In this document: piece after piece, positions 1 to 6,297 of the stretch
Layout: each line of letters begins with the position of its first letter
How positions within the stretch are numbered: position 1 is the first letter of the stretch
Source: Atribacterota bacterium
Lineage (GTDB): Bacteria > Atribacterota > Phoenicimicrobiia > Phoenicimicrobiales > Phoenicimicrobiaceae
DNA length: 10,419 nucleotides
Direction: 5' to 3'
NCBI GenBank assembly: GCA_030599445.1
Contig: JAUVOA010000029.1
Coordinates: forward strand, 1 to 10,419
The notes under the pieces: generated by a model
What the model was told of the DNA's origin: nothing
What the model saw: the letters and a program-made list of their open reading frames with translations, nothing else
The model's database searches: none
Position numbers and translations under genes: made by a program

Positions 1-2
1 AA

Positions 3-128
3 CGAGGTTATGTAGATATAGTTATTGACCCGCGGGAAACCAGACCTCGTCTTATAACAACTTTTGAAATGTTATCTACAAAAAGGGAAACCAGACCGGC
101 GAAGAAGCACGGTAATTTCCCAGTATAA
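3..128 (+). CDS. mmdA: Methylmalonyl-CoA decarboxylase alpha subunit (carboxyltransferase), C-terminal fragment
   Basis: Only the last 41 codons are present; the gene begins upstream of the window. The reading frame starting at base 3 gives a tail containing GYVDIVIDPRETR, then LITTFEMLSTKRETRPAKKHGN and a TAA stop, split here as IDPRETR and KRETRPAKKHGN. This is the characteristic end of the acyl-CoA carboxyltransferase family (12S subunit of transcarboxylase, PccB, MmdA). The family moves the carboxyl group of (S)-methylmalonyl-CoA onto biotin. The genes that follow (OadG-type anchor, biotin carrier, Na+ pump beta subunit) make methylmalonyl-CoA decarboxylase the best reading over a propionyl-CoA carboxylase beta subunit, which would be expected next to a biotin carboxylase. 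Because most of the protein is missing, substrate specificity is inferred from context. Confidence 0.88.
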   Translation, partial: RGYVDIVIDPRETRPRLITTFEMLSTKRETRPAKKHGNFPV

Positions 129-137
129 ATTAGTATA

Positions 138-226
138 TAGTTACTTAGTTACCTGGTTAACTAGTTAGCTAGTTTATCAATAGATATTAATTTAACCGTC
201 TTACTAAGTAACTAACTAACCAACTA
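138..226. repeat. 8-base periodic repeat with inverted halves, forming an imperfect hairpin
   Basis: Between mmdA and mmdD, five octamers follow one another from 138 (tagttact, tagttacc, tggttaac, tagttagc, tagtttat). From 203 the complementary motif runs with the same 8-base step (actaagta, actaacta, accaacta). The arms 138-149 and 203-214 pair over 12 bases, and nested inside them 155-160 pairs with 192-197. The segment probably forms a hairpin in the mRNA between two co-transcribed genes. There is no T-run after it, so it is not a convincing terminator. It could slow transcript decay or set relative expression; that function is inference. Confidence 0.7.
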
Positions 227-257
227 ACAAATGTTAAAGAAGGAGGAAAGAATAAAT

Positions 258-617
258 ATGTTTGAAGGAATCAATGGAGCTCTACAGGTAGCAGCTATAG
301 ATATGATTTTAGTATTTGCAGTTCTGGGTGGATTAGCTTTAATTATGGTATTTTTAAAGAATATTGTAGGGATTAAAGAAGAAAAAAAAATATCTAAAGA
401 AGTTAAGGTTACCCCACCGGCATCAAGCATTACTTCAATAAAAGAAAAAGTAGAAGTTGATGGTAAATTAATAGCAGTAATTACTGCTGCTGTGGCTTCA
501 TATTTAGAAAAACAAAGAAGTGAATTTAAAGTAGTAAGTATTAGAAAATATAAATCATCTGTTGTGGCTCCCTGGACTGTAATGGGGAGACAAGAATTAA
601 TGTTAAGAGAAAAATAA
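258..617 (+). CDS. mmdD: OadG-family small membrane subunit of sodium-pump decarboxylase (delta subunit)
   Basis: A protein of 119 residues with one membrane helix at about residues 13-33 (rich in I, L, V, G), followed by a charged lysine-rich linker. Its C-terminal part has the pattern LIAVITAAVASYL, then SIRKY, then a WTVMGRQELM ending, which is typical of the OadG family (gamma subunit of oxaloacetate decarboxylase, delta of methylmalonyl-CoA decarboxylase). In this family the subunit anchors the soluble carboxyltransferase and biotin carrier to the membrane beta subunit and is needed for assembly. An ATG at 231 opens the same frame, but the AGGAGG at 241-246 lies downstream of it and upstream of the ATG at 258, so 258 is the likely start. 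It sits between mmdA and mmdC, the order known from Propionigenium-type clusters. Confidence 0.88.
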   Translation: MFEGINGALQVAAIDMILVFAVLGGLALIMVFLKNIVGIKEEKKISKEVKVTPPASSITSIKEKVEVDGKLIAVITAAVASYLEKQRSEFKVVSIRKYKSSVVAPWTVMGRQELMLREK

Positions 618-657
618 TAAATATTAATATTGTAGAAAGAGGAGGACGGTAAACAAA

Positions 658-1071
658 ATGAGAAAATTTAAAATTACAGTAGACGGTAAAATATATGAAG
701 TAGAAGTAGAAGAAGTAGGAGGAAATGAATCATCAACGGGAACTATTTCTGTTCCCCAACCGGTTGCAACAAAAGTAAAAGAAGAACCGGTAAGTCAAAA
801 AATGGTTAAACCCACATCTAACCCAGCTCCTACCAAAGCACCAACTACAACGGTCGCCGGAGAAGAAGTAGTAGCACCTATGCCCGGTAAGGTACTTCAG
901 TTAAAGGTATCCGAAGGAGATAGTGTAAAAGATGGAGATACCTTATTGATTTTAGAAGCAATGAAGATGGAAAATGAAATTGTAGCCAATACCTCCGGAA
1001 GCATAAAAAAGATAAACGTAGTTGTAAATGATATGGTAGATACTGGCGATGTCTTAATGGTAATAGGTTAG
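658..1071 (+). CDS. mmdC: Biotin carrier subunit (biotin/lipoyl attachment protein)
   Basis: A protein of 137 residues. The first 20 residues (KITVDGKIYEVEVEEV) resemble the usual N-terminal strand pair of decarboxylase and transcarboxylase biotin carriers. A flexible linker rich in Pro, Thr, Ala and Lys follows (about 33-66), then a complete biotinyl domain (about 68-137). The biotinylation motif EAMKMEN lies at 100-106, with Lys103 as the expected attachment site, preceded by VVAPMPGKV. The carrier shuttles the carboxyl group from the carboxyltransferase to the beta subunit at the membrane. GGAGG at 641-645 precedes the ATG by 12 bases. No other biotin carrier gene is visible here, and the 5S-like protein downstream has no biotinyl domain of its own, so the two may share this carrier (inference). 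It corresponds to the 1.3S subunit of transcarboxylase or the gamma subunit of methylmalonyl-CoA decarboxylase. Confidence 0.95.
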   Translation: MRKFKITVDGKIYEVEVEEVGGNESSTGTISVPQPVATKVKEEPVSQKMVKPTSNPAPTKAPTTTVAGEEVVAPMPGKVLQLKVSEGDSVKDGDTLLILEAMKMENEIVANTSGSIKKINVVVNDMVDTGDVLMVIG

Positions 1072-1090
1072 AATAGAAAGGAGAATTTAA

Positions 1091-2209
1091 ATGGATCTTT
1101 TAATGAAAGTCCTTTCCTTATTTACCCGCTCAGGATTTGCTGAACTTACTGTAGGTAATCTAACAATGCTTATTGTGGGTGGGGTATTATTGTATTTTGC
1201 CATAGTAAAGAAATGTGAACCTTTACTTCTTGTACCTATCGGCTTTGGAGCAATATTAGTAAATTTACCTATAACCGGAATAATGGAAGAGGGCGGTCTT
1301 TTATATTTTATTTCGTGGGGAATAAGACATGAAGTATATCCCTGTTTAATATTTATGGGAATTGGAGCAATGACTGATTTCGGTCCTTTATTAGCCAATC
1401 CGATAACCTTCCTTTTGGGAGCAGCGGCTCAAGTAGGTGTATTTGTAGCATTAGTTGGCTCAGTGCTTTTAGGATTTAGTATTCAGGAAGCAGCTTCTAT
1501 AGGAATTATTGGCGGGGCAGATGGGCCAACAGCAATCTATCTTACCGTTAAAATGGCTCCTCAATTATTGGGAGCTGTAGCGGTGGCGGCATATTCTTAT
1601 ATGTCATTGGTTCCTATAATTCAGCCTCCCATAATGAAATTATTAACTACCCCAGAGGAAAGAAAAATAGTTATGAAACAACTAAGGCCGGTATCTCGGA
1701 CAGAGAAGATACTCTTTCCCATTATTTCGACTGTTTTAATCGGTCTTTTATTGCCAGCTTCGGTCCCCATTATCGGTATGTTAATGTTGGGAAACTTATT
1801 TAAAGAAAGTTTAGTAGTGGACAGATTATCTAATACAGCTCAAAATGAATTAATCAATATCGTCACAATATTTTTATCTACCTGTGTAGGAGCCACTATG
1901 CAAGCTGAATATTTTTTGACCTTTAATACTATTAAAATAATAATCTTGGGATTAGTTGCCTTTGGTTTTGGGACTGCCGGAGGAGTTTTATTTGCTAAAT
2001 TATTAAATAAAATTACCGGAGGAACTATTAATCCTTTAATAGGTGCTGCCGGAGTATCGGCTGTACCTATGGCTGCCAGAGTGGCTCAGAAAGTAGGTCA
2101 AGAAGCAAATCCGAGCAACTTTTTATTAATGCATGCCATGGGACCTAATGTAGCCGGAGTAATTGGAACCGCAGTTGCTGCTGGAATAATGTTAACTTTG
2201 TTACAATAA
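1091..2209 (+). CDS. mmdB: Sodium ion-translocating decarboxylase beta subunit
   Basis: A very hydrophobic protein of 372 residues with many membrane helices, the normal length for the OadB/MmdB/GcdB family. The signature GGADGPTAIYLT is at 141-152, with Asp144 matching the conserved aspartate used for Na+ binding and transport. The second conserved region NPLIGAAGVSAVPMAARV is at 314-331, and HAMGPNVAGVIGT at 348-360. In this family the subunit decarboxylates carboxybiotin and couples the released energy to Na+ export. GAAAGGAG at 1076-1083 lies 7 bases before the ATG, and the gene starts 19 bases after mmdC, so the two are surely co-transcribed. The family alone does not separate oxaloacetate, glutaconyl-CoA and methylmalonyl-CoA enzymes; the mmdA tail upstream decides for methylmalonyl-CoA. 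Confidence 0.95.
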   Translation: MDLLMKVLSLFTRSGFAELTVGNLTMLIVGGVLLYFAIVKKCEPLLLVPIGFGAILVNLPITGIMEEGGLLYFISWGIRHEVYPCLIFMGIGAMTDFGPLLANPITFLLGAAAQVGVFVALVGSVLLGFSIQEAASIGIIGGADGPTAIYLTVKMAPQLLGAVAVAAYSYMSLVPIIQPPIMKLLTTPEERKIVMKQLRPVSRTEKILFPIISTVLIGLLLPASVPIIGMLMLGNLFKESLVVDRLSNTAQNELINIVTIFLSTCVGATMQAEYFLTFNTIKIIILGLVAFGFGTAGGVLFAKLLNKITGGTINPLIGAAGVSAVPMAARVAQKVGQEANPSNFLLMHAMGPNVAGVIGTAVAAGIMLTLLQ

Positions 2210-2213
2210 AATT

Positions 2214-2248
2214 CGTATTGCGTATCGTGTATTGAGTATCGCGTTAGG
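2214..2248. repeat. 7-base periodic degenerate tandem repeat
   Basis: Immediately after mmdB five heptamers follow in register: cgtattg (2214), cgtatcg (2221), tgtattg (2228), agtatcg (2235) and cgttagg (2242). Four of the five share the core gtat at the same position in the unit. No coding role is visible. The motif is close to the one in the first part of the repeat island at 4049-4080. Confidence 0.7.
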
Positions 2249-2342
2249 AAAGATAACGATAATTAGGAAAGAAGAAGCTATACGTAGAGACCTGATTTAT
2301 CAAACCCGCAAACTTCTGGATGGTTAAAATGTTATCTTTTTT
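2249..2342 (+). other. Non-coding stretch bounded by a 9-base inverted repeat and ending in a T-run
   Basis: AAAGATAAC at 2249-2257 is complementary to GTTATCTTT at 2331-2339, and six T follow (2337-2342). The enclosed 73 bases contain the small dyad tgatttatca (2293-2302) and possible short pairs such as AGAAG/CTTCT. The segment could be a long-loop terminator or a small structured RNA at the end of the mmd operon. I do not recognise a known riboswitch class or a tRNA fold in it. Confidence 0.3.
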
Positions 2343-2354
2343 AATATGAATTAG

Positions 2355-2382
2355 TTGTATATAAATAACTATAATTTATAAT
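2355..2382 (+). promoter_or_regulatory. Possible sigma-70-type promoter for the 5S-like gene
   Basis: TTGTAT at 2355-2360 and a perfect TATAAT at 2377-2382 are 16 bases apart. The -35 match is weak (3 of 6) and the surrounding sequence is very AT-rich, so chance matches are likely. If real, it would allow expression of the downstream gene separately from mmdADCB, with a leader of about 110 bases that includes the hairpin at 2409-2430. Confidence 0.3.
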
Positions 2383-2408
2383 TATAAAATGCAGGATTTA
2401 ATCTGTAT

Positions 2409-2430
2409 AACGCAGGCTTTTGCCTGCGTT
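2409..2430 (+). terminator. Stem-loop, possible terminator or leader hairpin
   Basis: A perfect 9-bp stem (AACGCAGGC at 2409-2417 with GCCTGCGTT at 2422-2430) closes a TTTT loop. The downstream sequence is GTTTATATAT rather than a clean T-run, so the efficiency of termination is doubtful. It is the most stable hairpin in the gap between mmdB and the 5S-like gene and may end mmd transcripts or attenuate read-through. Confidence 0.5.
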
Positions 2431-2501
2431 GTTTATATATAGAATCGATTTATTCATCGAATAGATTATTAAAACTACTCAAGGAGGTTTTAATTACACT
2501 T

Positions 2502-4043
2502 ATGAGGGAAAGTATAACATTAACAAAAATAGCAGATTTTGATCTAAAAATAATAAATAACAGTGCTTTAGAAGAAAATATTTCTTTAAAAAAAGACAAT
2601 ACTCCCAAAGATATGCTTTTAAAAGAAAAATCACAGCTAAAAAAACCGCTTAAAATTACAGATACAACATTAAGAGATGCCCATCAATCATTATTGGCAA
2701 CTCGAATGACCACTAAAGAAATGCTGCCCGTATGTGAAAAGTTAGATGCCGTAGGATTTTATTCTATGGAAGTTTGGGGAGGTGCTACCTTTGACAGTTG
2801 TATGCGGTTTTTAGATGAAGATCCTTGGGAGCGATTAAGAATTTTAAAAAAGAATCTTCCCAATACCAAGCTTCAAATGTTATTACGGGGACAAAACATA
2901 TTGGGTTATAAGCATTATTCCGATGATGTAGTTACAGAATTCGTAAAAAGAGCAGTCGTTAATGGAATAGATATTATTCGTATTTTTGATGCTTTGAACG
3001 ATATCCGTAATATGGAAACTGCTTTTAAAGTAGCAAAATCAGAAGGTGTCCATATTCAGGGCACTGTCTGTTTTACTATAAGTCCGTTTCATAACAATGA
3101 GGTATTTGTGAAGAAGGCACAGGAGATGGAGCAAATGGGAGCAGATTCGATCTGTATAAAAGACATGGCTGGCTTAATTTCTCCTTATGAAGCATATAAT
3201 TTAACCAAAGATATTAAAGAAGTTATTTCTATACCTCTTCAACTACATTGTCATTTTACCAGCGGAATGGGGATGATGGCTTATTTAAAAGCTACAGAAG
3301 CTGGGGTAGATGTAGTAGACACAGCAATATCATCATTGGCTCTTCAAACTTCTCAGCCTGCTGTAGAACCTTTAGTAGAAACTTTAAAGGGAACACCTTA
3401 TGATACCGGGTTAGATTTAAAATTGGCTTATGAAATTGCTTCTTATTTTAAAAAGGTTAGAGAAAATCATAAAGATATGGAATCCAATGTTCAGGATATT
3501 GATACCCGGGTGCTAACTTATCAAATTTCTGGAGGGATGCTTTCTAATTTAGCTGTTCAGTTAAAACAACAAAAAGCGGAAGATAAATATGAAGAAGTGT
3601 TAAAAGAAATTCCACGAGTTCGAAAAGAATTAGGTTATCCTCCTTTGGTTACTCCCACCAGTCAGATAGTGGGAACCCAGGCGACTTTAAATATTATTTT
3701 AAAAGAACGGTATAAGATGATCCCAGAAGAAGTTCGTAAATATCTTAAGGGATTTTATGGTCGACCACCAGCTTTTATTGACCTAAAAGTTATTGAAAAA
3801 GTAAAAATTAAAAAAAGTGAAATAATTAAATGTCGACCGGCTGATCTATTAGAGCCTGCTATTGAAAAAGCTAAAAAGGAAGCATCTTATTTAGCTGAAA
3901 ACATTGAAGACATTCTATCTTATATTTTATTCCCTGAAGTTGCCAGAGATTTTCTAAAGAAAAAAATTGCAAAAAAACATAGTTTGAGCATGGAGATATT
4001 AAACGGTAATAATAAATATGATGAAGAAGGATATGGAGTGTGA
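2502..4043 (+). CDS. 5S-type carboxyltransferase subunit (pyruvate/oxaloacetate carboxyltransferase, PycB/OadA-like, no biotin domain)
   Basis: A protein of 513 residues of the HMGL-like TIM-barrel carboxyltransferase family. Visible motifs are ITDTTLRDAHQS (52-63), EVWGGATFD (90-98), RGQNILGYKHY (129-139), FDALND (162-167), CIKDMAG (218-224), LHCHFTSGMG (248-257) and ISGGMLSNL (342-350). Expected metal ligands are all present: Asp59, His249, His251 and Lys220, the last equivalent to the carbamylated lysine of transcarboxylase 5S. The conserved post-barrel segment TPTSQIVGTQA (384-394) and YGRPP (419-423) are also there. The protein ends without a biotinyl domain. The family transfers carboxyl between carboxybiotin and pyruvate; transcarboxylase 5S, pyruvate carboxylase subunit B and OAD alpha cannot be told apart from sequence alone. 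AAGGAGG at 2481-2487 lies 14 bases before the ATG. About 50 residues precede the usual family start, which is unusual. Confidence 0.9.
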   Translation: MRESITLTKIADFDLKIINNSALEENISLKKDNTPKDMLLKEKSQLKKPLKITDTTLRDAHQSLLATRMTTKEMLPVCEKLDAVGFYSMEVWGGATFDSCMRFLDEDPWERLRILKKNLPNTKLQMLLRGQNILGYKHYSDDVVTEFVKRAVVNGIDIIRIFDALNDIRNMETAFKVAKSEGVHIQGTVCFTISPFHNNEVFVKKAQEMEQMGADSICIKDMAGLISPYEAYNLTKDIKEVISIPLQLHCHFTSGMGMMAYLKATEAGVDVVDTAISSLALQTSQPAVEPLVETLKGTPYDTGLDLKLAYEIASYFKKVRENHKDMESNVQDIDTRVLTYQISGGMLSNLAVQLKQQKAEDKYEEVLKEIPRVRKELGYPPLVTPTSQIVGTQATLNIILKERYKMIPEEVRKYLKGFYGRPPAFIDLKVIEKVKIKKSEIIKCRPADLLEPAIEKAKKEASYLAENIEDILSYILFPEVARDFLKKKIAKKHSLSMEILNGNNKYDEEGYGV

Positions 4044-4048
4044 ATTTA

Positions 4049-4214
4049 GTATCTCGTATCTCGTGAATCGTATCTCGTATTTTAGCGGATAGCGTTTAGC
4101 ATGTAGCGTATAGGATATAGCGCAAAGCACAAAACTATAACTTAAAATTTAAAATTAAAGAAAAAGTTTTGAATTTTGAATTATGGTTTTTAGTTTTTTG
4201 TTTAAAGTTTTTAC
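4049..4214. repeat. Long 7-base periodic degenerate repeat island with three motif blocks
   Basis: Almost the whole gap after the 5S-like gene is built of heptamers. Block 1 (4049-4080) is gtatctc-like: copies at 4049, 4056 and 4070 are identical and 4063 is a variant. Block 2 (4083-4131) has tag or aag at the head of seven consecutive heptamers (4083, 4090, 4097, 4104, 4111, 4118, 4125), most continuing as tagcg. Block 3 (4131-4214) is A/T-rich; its second half has G at 4171, 4178, 4185, then 4193, 4200 and 4207, as in attttga and ttttttg. Its first half (aaaacta, taactta, aaattta) is roughly the complement of the second, giving an imperfect inverted repeat. No open reading frame or RNA gene is seen in it. 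Confidence 0.75.
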
Positions 4215-4238
4215 TTATATTTCGAAATATGTTAAAAT
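4210..4238 (+). promoter_or_regulatory. Probable sigma-70-type promoter of the DUF5693-csaB-ftsEX operon
   Basis: TTTACT (4210-4215, 4 of 6 consensus bases) and TAAAAT (4233-4238, 5 of 6) are separated by 17 bases. A start of transcription near 4245 would leave a leader of about 40 bases before the GTG at 4285, with its Shine-Dalgarno site inside. The -35 hexamer overlaps the end of the heptamer island. It is the only good promoter seen before the long envelope operon. Confidence 0.5.
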
Positions 4239-4284
4239 ATTTTCAGTTTATTAGATGTTAAATGAAGGAAAAGGAAGCATTATT

Positions 4285-6297
4285 GTGCTTAAAAAATCTT
4301 ATTCGATTTTAATTTTTTTTATTATTGTCGCTTTAGTAATTGCCGGAATTATAACTTATAATCGTTCTAAATTAGAGAGTAATTTTAAACAAGTAGAATT
4401 AGTTATGAGCCTGAATGAATTAAGAGAATTGTCCTACCAGGAAGGTTATGATGAAATTGAATTGCTGGCTAAAATAAAAAACTACGGCATTAATTCAATA
4501 GCTATTCACGAAGATACTTTGGAAAATCTCGTTTTTTCTGGAAAGATACTCCATTTTTCTGATAAAGAACTTAGTAAATTAAATTTCTTCTTAAAATCGA
4601 TTGATCCCTTTAGAAAATTTCAACCTTCACCAGGGGAAGCCTATATTATATTCAATGATAAAAATGATTATCTTCGTATAAAGGAAAATTTACAAAGACA
4701 ATTAGGCGAAGATTTAGTAAGAGATCTTGGTTTTCTTCCTTATATAGGTTTAAAAGTGAAAGGGAGTGAAGAAAAACTTGTTGATTTAGGTTTAGGATTT
4801 TCAGAAGAGGATATTGAGTTAGTAAGAAATTTAGGCTTTCAGGCCATTTTACGTTTTAAAAACTTCCCTCAAATAAATAAGGAAGATATAGAGTTCAAGT
4901 TTAAAGAAAGTGATAAAGCCGGAAAGATTTCGGGAATAATTTTTGAGGGAGAAACGGTTTTAGGTTATCCTTCAAAAGAAAACTTAATTTATACCGCAGA
5001 ACTTCTAAAAATAAAAGGATATCCCTTCGGAATTATAGAATTTGCTGGTCAAAAAGGGATTGAAACAGTCGCTCATCAAGCAAGTGAATTAGCAGTTAGA
5101 GTCCATAGTATTACCAAAGAAGAAATGGAAATTATTTCCAAACAGAAAGCTATAGAAAGGTGGATTAGGGCAGCTAAAGAAAGAAAGGTGAGAATCTTTT
5201 ATATCAAGCCTTTTATGAAGTCTAACTATAATCTTATCGAGGATAATATATCTTATATTAGAACTATAAAAGAAGAGTTGGAAGTGAGCGGTTTTAACAC
5301 AGGAAGGGCCAGCATTCTTTCTACTACCTACCAAGAACCAAAAATATTTATTCTTTTATTAATCCTGGGGGTTATTTCTGGAGGATTAATCCTATTAAAA
5401 GATGTTTTCGATATAAAAAGATATCAAGAATATTCTCTGTTATTTTTAGGAATCTTATTTTCTTTAGTCCTGTTTTTTTTAAACCAGGAAATCTTTTTAA
5501 TAAAGCTGATGGCTTTACTGACAGCCCTAATATTTCCCACTTTGGCTATCATTAATAACGAAAGGTATTTTTTAAGAAACAATAATTCCAAATTAAAAGA
5601 CGTCCAAGATTTTTCTAAAAATAATCCCAGTTTTATTCAGATGATAAAAGAAGTTTTATCCGGATTTTTCAGGATAATTTTAATTACTTTATCCGGTGCT
5701 CTGTTAATAGCAGCTTTATTAAGCAATAATAAATTTATGTTGGGAATAGAACAATTTAGCGGAATAAAGATTTCTTATCTGGTCCCACTTCTTTTGGTCC
5801 TGGCAATAATGTGGTTAAAGGTGAATAAGGGAAAATTAATGATTTTGGAAAATATCAAGAAGCCCATCCTGATTGAACATGTAATTATAATGGTTTTCTT
5901 TGCGCTATTTTTAGTAATTTATATTTCTCGTTCAGGAAATTTTTCCTTTCTCCCCGTTTTAAGCATTGAGGAGAAGATAAGAATCTTCTTGGAAAAGACT
6001 TTAATTGCTCGACCCCGAAATAAAGAGTTTTTAATCGGTTATCCCGCTCTATTATTGGCGATGAGTATGAATTACTTAAAAATAAAAGAATTCAAGATTC
6101 CGATAATTATTATCGGGACTATTGGCCCGGTTACTTTAATTAATACCTTCTGTCATATTCACACTCCCTTTTTATTTTCAATTTTACGCACCTTTAATGG
6201 AGCATGGGTAGGCTTGGCACTGGGATTAATAATAATTGTTGTATTTTATTATCTGGTAAAAATATTTAGGGAAACAATTAATTATGAAAAAGTCTAA
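4285..6297 (+). CDS. DUF5693 family membrane protein
   Basis: A protein of 670 residues recognised by its overall pattern as the DUF5693 family, whose function is not established. Counting from the GTG, one helix lies at about 8-24 and a large outer domain at 25-350. That domain includes ELVMSLNELRELSYQEG and the NYGINSIAIHEDTLENL segment usual after it. About eight or nine further helices fill 354-660. The conserved loop RPRNKEFLIGYP is at 576-587. The frame is open from an ATG at 4255, but that codon has no ribosome site and lies too close to the predicted promoter. GTG at 4285 has AAGGAA at 4271-4276 eight bases ahead, so I prefer it. The gene overlaps the csaB-like gene by 14 bases; members of this family commonly precede csaB, suggesting a role in making or exporting a pyruvylated wall polymer (inference). 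Confidence 0.8.
   Translation: MLKKSYSILIFFIIVALVIAGIITYNRSKLESNFKQVELVMSLNELRELSYQEGYDEIELLAKIKNYGINSIAIHEDTLENLVFSGKILHFSDKELSKLNFFLKSIDPFRKFQPSPGEAYIIFNDKNDYLRIKENLQRQLGEDLVRDLGFLPYIGLKVKGSEEKLVDLGLGFSEEDIELVRNLGFQAILRFKNFPQINKEDIEFKFKESDKAGKISGIIFEGETVLGYPSKENLIYTAELLKIKGYPFGIIEFAGQKGIETVAHQASELAVRVHSITKEEMEIISKQKAIERWIRAAKERKVRIFYIKPFMKSNYNLIEDNISYIRTIKEELEVSGFNTGRASILSTTYQEPKIFILLLILGVISGGLILLKDVFDIKRYQEYSLLFLGILFSLVLFFLNQEIFLIKLMALLTALIFPTLAIINNERYFLRNNNSKLKDVQDFSKNNPSFIQMIKEVLSGFFRIILITLSGALLIAALLSNNKFMLGIEQFSGIKISYLVPLLLVLAIMWLKVNKGKLMILENIKKPILIEHVIIMVFFALFLVIYISRSGNFSFLPVLSIEEKIRIFLEKTLIARPRNKEFLIGYPALLLAMSMNYLKIKEFKIPIIIIGTIGPVTLINTFCHIHTPFLFSILRTFNGAWVGLALGLIIIVVFYYLVKIFRETINYEKV

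Noticed and set aside
1087..1398. Open frame on the minus strand inside mmdB
   Set aside because: It lies wholly within a gene with clear family motifs, has no ribosome site, and its translation shows no recognisable domain. The minus-strand frames at 224-430, 5089-5334, 7690-7950, 8606-8815 and 9411-9650 are rejected for the same reason.
2249..2342. tRNA or known riboswitch before the 5S-like gene
   Set aside because: No cloverleaf or anticodon arm can be drawn, no CCA end is seen, and none of the conserved core sequences of the common riboswitch classes I can recall is present.
2502..4043. 2-isopropylmalate synthase or HMG-CoA lyase
   Set aside because: The barrel is of the same superfamily, but RDAHQS, EVWGGATFD, FDALND and the long post-barrel domain are specific to biotin-dependent carboxyltransferases.
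4049..4214. CRISPR array or phase-variation repeat
   Set aside because: Units are only seven bases with no spacers between them, and the copies are too divergent for ordinary slippage-based phase switching. No cas gene is nearby.
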